Of a stretch of 64,000 nucleotides of DNA, positions 56,612-64,000 are shown in pieces. This DNA comes from Marasmius tenuissimus. Its lineage: Eukaryota; Basidiomycota; Agaricomycetes; Agaricales; Marasmiaceae. The notes under the pieces are model-generated. The model searched no databases. It saw only the letters and a program-made list of their open reading frames with translations, and was not told the DNA's origin. Each line of letters opens with the position of its first letter. Position 1 is the stretch's first letter. A program made the position numbers and the translations under genes. The stretch is taken from contig JAQOTA010000069.1 of assembly GCA_029532415.1 (NCBI GenBank), positions 2,728,001 to 2,792,000 of the forward strand, read 5' to 3'.

Positions 56612-57575
56612 TAGTGATGTCAGGGCAGGGCAGTTGCCCTAGAGCCCTGCCTTGCCTTGCCCCAGGCAAGCTGACCCTGCCTTGCCCTGAGTGAGGGCAG
56701 GAGAGGGCCAAGGGCAAGGGTTTGGATTTTGGGCTGCCCTTGCCCAGGGTAGCTGCCCAGGGCAACTTGACCTGGTAGATTAGCGAATTCCGAGCACAAG
56801 GAGCTCGCTGAGAGTCACTCAGGCCACCAAAAATTGCCAAATTCAACTCAAAAAGGCAGTCTTTTGGCAATTGTGAGTATTTCCCATACCTGGCGGCTCT
56901 AATTCAGTCAATATTCCAGTATGGCAACCTCGGATTGGCCACTCGTAGTACCTGCTGGACTCTGCTGTGCTTCCGTCATTGTATGATATCATTCCCCTTT
57001 GCCCAGTCTTACTCACATAGCTCCATAACCTCTGTGATCGTACTTACTCCTACATACATCATGCACAGTTGGACCTACATCATGCATAGTATATTCTTTC
57101 CTATTCTCTCGTATTCTCTACCTACTTCTGTACAGTATATAAACTACCTACAAAATCCCATACTACCTCAGCGGTTTGTTAACCCACTGAGGTCTTCTAC
57201 ATTTCTCTTACCTTGCCCTGCTCCAAGCTCTTTCTCTGCGCCGTATTGCAACTAATTCACTACCCCAGGCAGCCAGTATATTTTCATCATACCCAAATGC
57301 ACTCGAAAACAGTTCTGGTGGAACAAAATAGTAAGTCTTATGTTGAATTCAGCCAGCCATAGTGACTTAATATTATCACTTGGCATTCTCACTGGTATTA
57401 CAAGCACACAGGCGAGGGTCTTAACTTACAGGTCTGCCTGGGGCAAAACCCTAGCCCGCCCCAAGGCAGGGCATAGTAGGGCAGAAGGTGAGGGCACAGA
57501 TTTTCAGTTGCCCTCACCCTGGAAAACCCTGCCCTACCCCAGGGTTTGCTGCCCTGCCCTGCCCTGACATCACTA
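56612..57575. mobile_element. 964-bp non-autonomous hAT-like element
   Basis: The ends TAGTGATGTCAGGGCAGGGC.. and its reverse complement form terminal inverted repeats of about 22 bp. The 8-bp direct repeat GGAGCAAC flanks both sides (56604-56611 and 57576-57583). An 8-bp target duplication and TAGTGATG-like ends are hallmarks of the hAT superfamily. Both subterminal regions are packed with AGGGCAG/CTGCCCT motifs over about 150 bp. No transposase frame is present. Confidence 0.85.
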
Positions 57576-58530
57576 GGAGCAACAGATCTAGAGCAGACAG
57601 TAGCTGAAGGTTTTGCCAACAGCACCATGAACTGAGCTGTCCTTCTACTAGACTAAGAGGACAAGTTGTGAGAGAGATGGAAAGACATTAGAGTCACAAT
57701 GAGAAAGTATCCAGGTGAATCCTGGTTGATTTCAAGTCTTTTTACAGGATAAAAGTATAGAGCTTACATAGGGTTATAGTAAATGAATGAATGATAAGTG
57801 AGTCAAGTGCAGGAAAGGTTGATGTATCATATGGAAGTCAAACACAGGGAGAATAGTACTGGAAGGGAAATGACCCAGAAGTGAATAAGTGTGTGATGAA
57901 ATGAAGATATGAATAGACTAAATGAGTGTGGGAATATCTTGGAAGTCGGAGATGAGTAAGTCAGAACAAGTCAGAATAAGATGGAAAGAGTCCCGGAAGT
58001 GGAGGTGGAAGTGGTGGAGGTTCCGAGGATGGACCTGGTGTAAGAGACTGAAGCATGGAAGTGAAGGTTGAGTGCCGGGGATGGAATAGTGCTGGAATGA
58101 ACAAGAATAATAGCCCAGAAGTACCCGGAATGGGTCTGGAAGTGATGTGACTAGCCAAGTGTGATGTGACTGGGTGAGATAGACCAGGGTAAGATGCATG
58201 GATGTAACATCAAGAAAGAAAATGTTGATATTCAACGTCAAAAATAGGTATGTGCAGCTGGAAACAAGCTAAAAAAGTGTTATATGTAGGATGACACGCA
58301 GACATGAGTGAAATACAGAGATACATTCATCCCCAAATCATCCCCTACATCTGTTTAGCTTCATCTTTCAGGTGATTACCTTCCTCTGATACCAGAAACA
58401 AGAATCAATGAAGTGAGTGATGTGTTGTTTCCGTTCCTTTGCCGAATATTTTGCTAGCCAACCGCAATCCATACAGCACTAAGTATTGTTATTGCATTGA
58501 ACAATCTAGGCAGGTCAAGGATGAAATAAA
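57576..58530. other. Intergenic, no confident gene
   Basis: The minus-strand frame at 57918-58241 is low complexity (PSSEPPPLPPPLPG in one frame) and has no motif. No RNA gene or repeat was found. Confidence 0.4.
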
Positions 58531-58532
58531 AA

Positions 58533-59121
58533 TGCTCACCACACTGATGATTTGTTTGACAAGTTCCTTGGGTTGTTCTTCATAAGACAAGGCACAATTC
58601 ATTTGAGCTATTACAAGCTTTTTCACAATTTTCTTGAATGAGCAGGTCAGCCATGGGGTTGAGGGTGTACATGCATTAGCAACTCACATGAACCTCTGCC
58701 CATCTATAATCATATGGATTGAAGCTCAGGCCTGTTACGCATTCCTCAGTGAGCTCCTCCAAGTCATTGAATGCATCAGTGATGTCACAGTCAAATGGTG
58801 ACGATAGGTCATCTTCCGAATTGATGTCACCACCTGTATCACTACAATTGCAGTCAGAAGCACTGGTTGGCTGCAGGGAGTCAGAGCACGGTTAGACCAG
58901 GGCAAACCTGATTGAGTATATTGGAGACATACAATAACACACTCTGTGATCTCCCAATTGGCCTTAGTATGATCCTCCCACTCTTCATCACTAGAGTCAG
59001 TCATGACCATCTCAATGTCCAAATTGCTGGGTGTAGGCTTCATCATGCATTCACTTTCACTGGTATCGGAGTCATAGTCTTGGTGTTCCTCAAGGTCATA
59101 GACTTCCTCATTGGTGTCCAT
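58533..59121 (-). CDS. Hypothetical acidic protein, partial model
   Basis: ATG at 59121 opens MDTNEEVYDLEEHQDYDSDT then SESECMMKPTPSNLDIEMVM and DSSDEEWEDHTKANWEITEC. An intron (GTATGT..CCTGCAG) joins it to PTSASDCNCSDTGGDINSED, DAFNDLEELTEECVTGLSFN and PYDYRWAEVH at a GTGAGT donor. A further exon reads LVIAQMNCALSYEEQPKELV then KQIISV at another GTGAGC donor near 58538. It is strongly acidic at the N-terminus. I do not recognise the family. Codon use looks AT-richer than the genes at 1-48 kb. The 3' end is not resolved. A transposon-derived origin is possible. Confidence 0.5.
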
Positions 59122-60208
59122 ATTGGTGTCAGAGCAATGATCAGAGCAATGAATCTGTAAGAGTTAAACACCATCATCCAAGTACTTGAAGTTCAATGAG
59201 ACATACTACATGCTTCGTGACCTTGGGCCTGTCCACTTGGGGTGTTGTGACACAGAGCAGTGGGGGTCTTTGCAAGGGTCAAACACCAGTTTCAAGGGTA
59301 CTGTGGTCAAGATAGTTGTCAGAGTGAATGAGTGTGTGCTCTATGCATGGAAGACAAGGTCACAGTGCTTTGGGTCGATCCGAGTCGTCCAAGTCAGATG
59401 TACTGCAAGGTGGAGTTGTGACTGGCCTTGCTCATAAAGGAGCACTGAGCTGTGTTGCTTCCCCTCCAAGTCCTGTTGAGGTCATGGCTCAAAGAAATCA
59501 AACTTCTTGAGTGGACCCATCCAACACAATTGTAGTCTGCCTTGTGTCCAATGAGTATCAAAGTCATTTAGCGTTGAAAACCCAACTAAAGTGAGGTAAG
59601 AGCCTACCATACTTCCAAGAAGCTCCCAAATACCCCTCTGCCCACCAGAGAAAAATCATTAATTTTTTTCTTAAGGGCTTCCCCACCAACCAACCAACCT
59701 GGTTGAAACAGAATACCGGCCCGGCCACCCCTTGCAATCGAAACTGCCAAAGTGGTGTTCACGCTGCCCACAAAACATTCTATCATGCGGAGAGATCCTT
59801 GAATCTCTTGTATTCCTACAGGACACTCCAATTAAAACGGATCGAGAGAGGACCAGCCTCTCCAAACCTGTAAGACTCATCGCAAACCGTCAGGACACCA
59901 TCACCTACTGCTGACAACCCTGCCGTTAGTTTGAAATCTGTCGATGTAACATAGCATTTGGGATCCCAAGCAGTCTAGTTGATGGTGAGTGAATTTGTTG
60001 TTGTGGCTTCCCAAACAAGGCACCGAGTTTGACGAGAGGAAAAATGGTCAAGACAGGCAGTAAATCGGACATAGCACCCTCCGAGCGGCTGTTGCCCAAG
60101 CGTTGGATCTGGGCCAGTTACTTGGAGTTATTCTCCCTTTGAAGTGGACCTTCAATGCTCCTGATCAGCATTAAAAGACCTCACTAATCAACCACCTGAG
60201 TACTGCAG

Positions 60209-60304
60209 GGGGATCTAGCTCAGTTGGGAGAGCAGCAGACTGAGGTACCCATAAATCTCATCAATGCCATTCTAAAGGTACTGCGTTTGATCCGCAGTAT
60301 CCCC
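60209..60304 (+). tRNA. tRNA-Phe-like sequence, duplicate of 9390-9485
   Basis: Same D arm and intron as copy 1. Acceptor GGGGATC/TATCCCC has one mismatch, so it is better paired than copy 1. The T stem is CTGCG/CGCAG, where copy 1 has CCGCG/CGCGG: both partners of one base pair have changed and pairing is kept. The anticodon position reads GAG. It is probably a pseudogene or a tRNA-derived element, but stem preservation keeps function open. Confidence 0.5.
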
Positions 60305-60607
60305 AACATTGACCACAGGTAGAGGTTTGTATCTGTTTTTGTCTGCTTCTGCTCCATATAGCTGCGAGTGTTGTATCCATTTCCTTTCTTGCCTGGTCTG
60401 CAGCAAATGATTGCGCTTTAGGCACCAGAGATCCAGGTATATAAGTAGTATTCATCATGACAAAAAAGGACGGGTATGGTTGCACTTCCAGAGGTATAGA
60501 CCACCAAATATCACAACATCAACACGATAATCCTCAATACGAACAATGATAAAAGTACAGCTAAATGGCGTAGTCGGGTGGTTCAGGTATAAGAATGCCG
60601 GCCCACT

Positions 60608-62240
60608 TCACCCGTTCACCGAACTCAATACTCTCCTATTGACACCTGTACCCACGGAAGCATACGTTGGCGGAGGCATCTCAATCTCAGCCTCTAGCCT
60701 TGCAACTCTTTGTGCCATCTCTTGGAACCGTGAGCTACGGTGGTATTCCTTCTTCAGACCCGGCATCTTGGAATGTCTTTGTCAGTGACTGGGATGACGG
60801 CAAACATAGCAATTCGTTCCATTTCTGGCTTCTAGACGGTGATACAAATTGCCTAACGGTGAAAAACCTCGACTTTTGGCTTGCATTTGGATAATCCAAG
60901 GGTGATAGGAGTTGTGCTAGGATGTCCAGACTGGGATGGTGCCCTGTCAAGTTGGAGTTGGGACATCCGTAAATGTCAGAAAATCAGCTGATCAAAACAC
61001 AACTGTAATGTACACACCTTGTTTTCTTCTGCAAATACACAAGAAAAGTGTAACAACAACGATGATTATCGTTGCTAGAGTCCCGATGACACCGCCTACA
61101 ACTTTTGTCGCAGTGCAGGCCTTCATGAATCTCTGCTTGGATTGCTGCTCGAAATTGGAGCCTTGCTACCAGCTCTAGATCGCAATTAGTGACCACTGCA
61201 CTCTCATACCTCGAGATAGAATGATTCTACGTGGGTAAAGATGATGGCAGTTGTTGCGTTTGCATTGTCAGTGGTGATCCTTCATATCCTTGAGGCGCCT
61301 GGACTACTTGTGAAAAGATCTCATGTATGATTGACAATGCATTGTCTCGTTCTGAAAAGCCTCCATCTAGATCAAACTTGCTATTACAAGTACCATTATT
61401 CAAGGGGGCACACGGGATTGAATCCCTGACTGGGGGGTAGGAGGGAGGGGGGTCTGTCGGAGGCCAGGAAAAAATTTTTGGAACCACCTACATTGAAGAT
61501 GTTTGTGGCCTCAGGAAAGCTCTGGCATACATTTTTTCAATGCAAAACCCTTGTCAAAGGTCATTAATGTTAAATGGTGTCAAGTGTGCTTTTTGGTAAG
61601 TGTTTTGGTTATCTATCTGCAATTATTGAACAGCAGCACTGGTAGACACGTAAAGGTGCAGACATGTATGGATTTGTTACAGAGGCATCAAAGCTGATCA
61701 AAACATCCCATTAACAAGAGGTGTGTGTAGAAAACACGCTAAAAATAGCAGAATTCAACCAGTAGTTAAAGTCAACTCTCGCTTGAATTGATTTACTCAG
61801 GTGTGAGAAAAGAGTCACATGGAATTACTATATATGGTGTGTATGAGGCTTATGTAGGGGAGGGAGGGTCTCTCTGGGCGGCAGCTTAGAAAAAATCGAC
61901 CCTAGGTCTTTTTTTTTCAAGGGCATGCCCCCTTGCCATTATTTAAAGAAATAGTAGAGGCAAAGGCAAGGAGTACCCACCCAAAAACCATTTGGGGTCC
62001 TGATATAAGTACCTCTCATACTCCCACCGAAATTGGAAAACTGTCCCAATACGGTCGAACTGGGGTATAATGCTCAGAATAGTAGGTGTGCTGAAGCCTG
62101 GTCGGAGTTGTCTCAATACCAAGTAAGAGGCAGGCTGAGTTGCAAGTCCCGCCTATCAGCTATTTTGACCCAACCCCTTGTTCAATCTGCAATATACCAA
62201 TACAGAATCAAAATCAAATCCGAAGCCATCTTCTATGATT
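60608..62240 (-). pseudogene. Broken Kre9-like membrane protein gene (copy 10, duplicate of copy 3)
   Basis: It shares the TGA in the Kre9-like exon (TGG TAT TGA GAC, near 62100-62125) with copy 3. The candidate ATG of copy 3 (10916) is ATA here. The helix exon is intact (KVVGGVIGTLATIIIVVVTL then FLCICRRK). The tail keeps RFQEMAQRVARLEAEIE and PPPTYASVG, with a stop at 60608, so the ancestral gene had the full architecture. A 535-bp hAT-like element interrupts the region between the Kre9-like and helix exons. The gene is dead. Confidence 0.78.
61401..61935. mobile_element. 535-bp non-autonomous hAT-like insertion
   Basis: Terminal inverted repeats CAAGGGGGCA/TGCCCCCTTG are flanked by an exact 8-bp duplication, CCATTATT (61393-61400 and 61936-61943). 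The other duplicate has a single CCATTATT followed by matching flank at about 10620, which is the empty site. No coding capacity is seen. Confidence 0.9.
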
Positions 62241-62394
62241 ATTGCATCATTTGACAGTAGTGTATAAGAAACCATTGATATCAATCATTCATGCTTCCAT
62301 TTGGATGATTCAACACTCCGCCTTACTATATCTTGATAAAGGATGGAAGGTTGGTAGAGAGGATGGGCTCTTATACACCAATCAAACAATCTAC

Positions 62395-62583
62395 TCACCA
62401 AGCTCGAGAAAATGAAGTGTCGTAGCAAAACCCAACTCTTGTTTCAGAGTCAACAGAGTCCCATTGATGATCTGATCGAGCTGCATGTTTCATAAATTTT
62501 CTTGATGAAGGATCAGAATGCTCATCCACATCAGGCACGGGCCTGATAGTGATTGTAAAGCCTTCAATACAGGTTCTTAGCAA
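62395..62583 (-). pseudogene. Conserved fragment, duplicate of 11191-11442
   Basis: IEGFTITIRPVPDVDEHSDP then SSRKFMKHAARSDHQWDSVD, as in copy 1, then a frame change caused by an internal deletion. The family is unknown. Confidence 0.4.
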
Positions 62584-62735
62584 GGAAATGAGAAAGAACT
62601 CAGACAGTGTGGAGCGGCAGAAAGATGAGTGTTTTTCACATAGATGCCACCATTGCTTAGCATTAGATAAACATATTTCCTCACAAGTATGAAGATGAAA
62701 CAGCCATGCTCTTGTGTTCCAATTTCATACCCCAA

Positions 62736-64000
62736 ACCCTAAGTCTCTGCATTCCCATATCTTTTTGAACTCTTCCTTTAGGTGTATCATTAAGGCTTTA
62801 TTGTTGCCCATGAATAAAGCATCGTCAACGTGAACAACAGCAATAACAAGTTTGCCTTGTTTCCTGAAGACATATACGCCAGCATCGGACAAGCATCTCT
62901 TGAATCCTAGATGTTTCATGGATTCAGTACACTGATGCCACCAAGCTCTTGAAGCTTGTTTCAGTCCGTATAATGCTTTGCACAACCTCCAAACCGTGCT
63001 GGAGTCCGTAACGAATCCTTCAGCTTGTTCCATATATATCTCCTCTTCTAAGGCACCGTATAAGAATGTGGTTTTAACGTCTAGCGCTGTGATTTCCCAA
63101 TCTTCAAGCGCTGCTAATGCCAATAGAAATCGTACAGTTTCAAACCGTACTACAGGAGAGAACAATTCGTTAAAGTCTATCCCTTCCTTCTGTGAAAATC
63201 CTTTCGCTACAAGTCTGGCTTTAAATCTGTCATCTGACTTGACATCGAATACCCAACAAGATCAAATTGGTTTACGGCTTTTGGGTCTAGGAACTTCCTC
63301 AAAGACATCTCTTTCCTTGAGTGATTGAATTTCAAGTCTGGATGCTTTCTGCCATTTAGGGATCTCCTCTTTGGGACATTTGAGGATGTCTTTATAAGAC
63401 CATTCCCTAACTGTATCATAAGCGCTTGACTGCATCCCATGCAGGGCATGCACTTGAGAAAGCAAATAATCCATGTAATTAACTCCCCCTTCCTGAGCAA
63501 GAATAGAGACGTGTCCTTCTTCCCCTGTATCCATATCCTCACCCTCATTTTCATTGGGTGGAGGATCCATCTCCTCATCATGAGGAGCCGGAGGATTCTC
63601 GCTTTCTGGCACAGGAACCTGATTATTTGGTATTGTTTCAGGCTCATTCGTTGGATTAATCTGACTTTGCCAGTGAGCATCAGACTCAATATCTCTTTCT
63701 ACTTGTACAGGATGTCGGTTTCCATAGACATTATTAGTTCTAAGTCTTTCTGGAAGGAGTCTAGTACGTGGAGGGTTCCTTCGTGGTGAAGGTGGAGCAT
63801 GTAAATTCTCCCACTCTCTTTGATGATTGCGGCAGAAACTGAATGGATTGTTATCATTTTGCACGTTTCCTTGAGTTGTATTGCAATTCAAATTAGAAGG
63901 ACCGGCAGTACTTGGATCAGGGCCATGCTGATTAGGTACACTACTGGGACCTTGCGGTGATCCAGGACCATCAGCAGGTGGTGGATGATTGTGCAAATCA
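62736..64000 (-). mobile_element. Second Ty1/Copia element, pol fragment running off the right edge
   Basis: Minus strand from the window edge: a Pro/Asn-rich linker (63996-63262) with MDYLLSQVHALHGMQSSAYD, REWSYKDILKCPKEEIPKWQ and RPKSRKPI, then TGA, then CWVFDVKSDD, RLVAKGFS, FSPVVRFETVRFLLALAALE, ITALDVKTTFLYGALEEEIY, LCKALYGLKQASRAWWHQCT and VVHVDDALFMG (the catalytic box, HVDD for YVDD). It is cut off after ECRDLG at about 62736, where the segmental duplication begins. The stop and the Cys before WVF stand where related elements have Arg codons (R..R), which fits CG-to-TG change. Confidence 0.88.

Larger units (their letters stand above)
59738..62735. repeat. Segmental duplication, copy 2
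   Basis: Counterpart of 8906-11548 in the same orientation. It keeps the coiled-coil/PPxY tail lost from copy 1 (60608-60757) and carries a 535-bp hAT-like insertion (61401-61935). About 125 bp near 62445, present in copy 1, is missing. It ends abruptly at a Copia fragment at about 62735. Confidence 0.85.

Overview
The window reads as a chromosomal segment of a filamentous basidiomycete. Genes are cut by many 45-70 nt introns with GT..AG ends, and the window holds a Plavaka-type DNA transposon, a fungal GT15 mannosyltransferase, Ty1/Copia elements and tRNA-like genes with an intron after position 37. The mix resembles Agaricomycetes such as Rhizoctonia/Ceratobasidiaceae, but that placement is inference and no species is claimed.

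Two gene families are interdigitated from 1.4 to 48 kb. Family 1 encodes single-pass membrane proteins: a tiny first exon, a signal peptide, a Kre9/Knh1-like extracellular domain (hallmark 'SQPFTFTW'), a Ser/Thr/Pro stalk, one glycine-rich transmembrane helix ending in basic residues, and a cytoplasmic tail with a short coiled coil and a C-terminal PPxY motif. Intact or nearly intact members lie at 1.4-3.1(+), 6.7-8.0(-), 11.7-13.2(-), 14.2-15.4(-), 16.4-17.7(+), 17.8-19.3(-) and 43.9-45.2(-). Broken members lie at 9.9-10.9, 28.4-29.4 and 60.6-62.2, with an orphan tail at 27.0-27.5. Family 2 encodes small secreted cysteine-rich proteins (19.7, 24.1, 45.6 and 47.5 kb, all minus strand). They share 'WNVY..C...DGL', and their last cysteine is carried by its own micro-exon. 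Two family-2 genes sit directly upstream of the two most similar family-1 genes, as a repeated two-gene cassette. Also present are a GT15 mannosyltransferase (4.0-5.7), a GPI-anchored Ser/Thr protein (25.3-25.9), a polytopic membrane protein (22.5-23.5) and another single-pass protein (20.6-21.7).

From about 30.0 to 41.3 kb lies one large Plavaka-type element: a GIY-YIG (T5orf172/Mug113-like) gene, a multi-exon transposase with an N-terminal zinc finger, a KOW-like protein and an acidic protein. Transposase and KOW gene diverge from a 630-bp nested inverted repeat. Each of the three larger genes is broken by exactly one in-frame TGA, at a position where CGA would keep the frame.

From 49.6 to 64 kb the window is repeat-rich: a Copia element with LTRs but a deleted reverse transcriptase core, a 964-bp hAT-like element with 8-bp target duplications, a second copy of the 8.9-11.5 kb segment carrying a later 535-bp hAT-like insertion, and the edge of a second Copia element. 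Substitutions between repeat copies are strongly biased to transitions, and CGA-to-TGA nonsense changes recur. The region looks like a fast-evolving, transposon-rich surface/secreted-protein cluster shaped by duplication and cytosine deamination.
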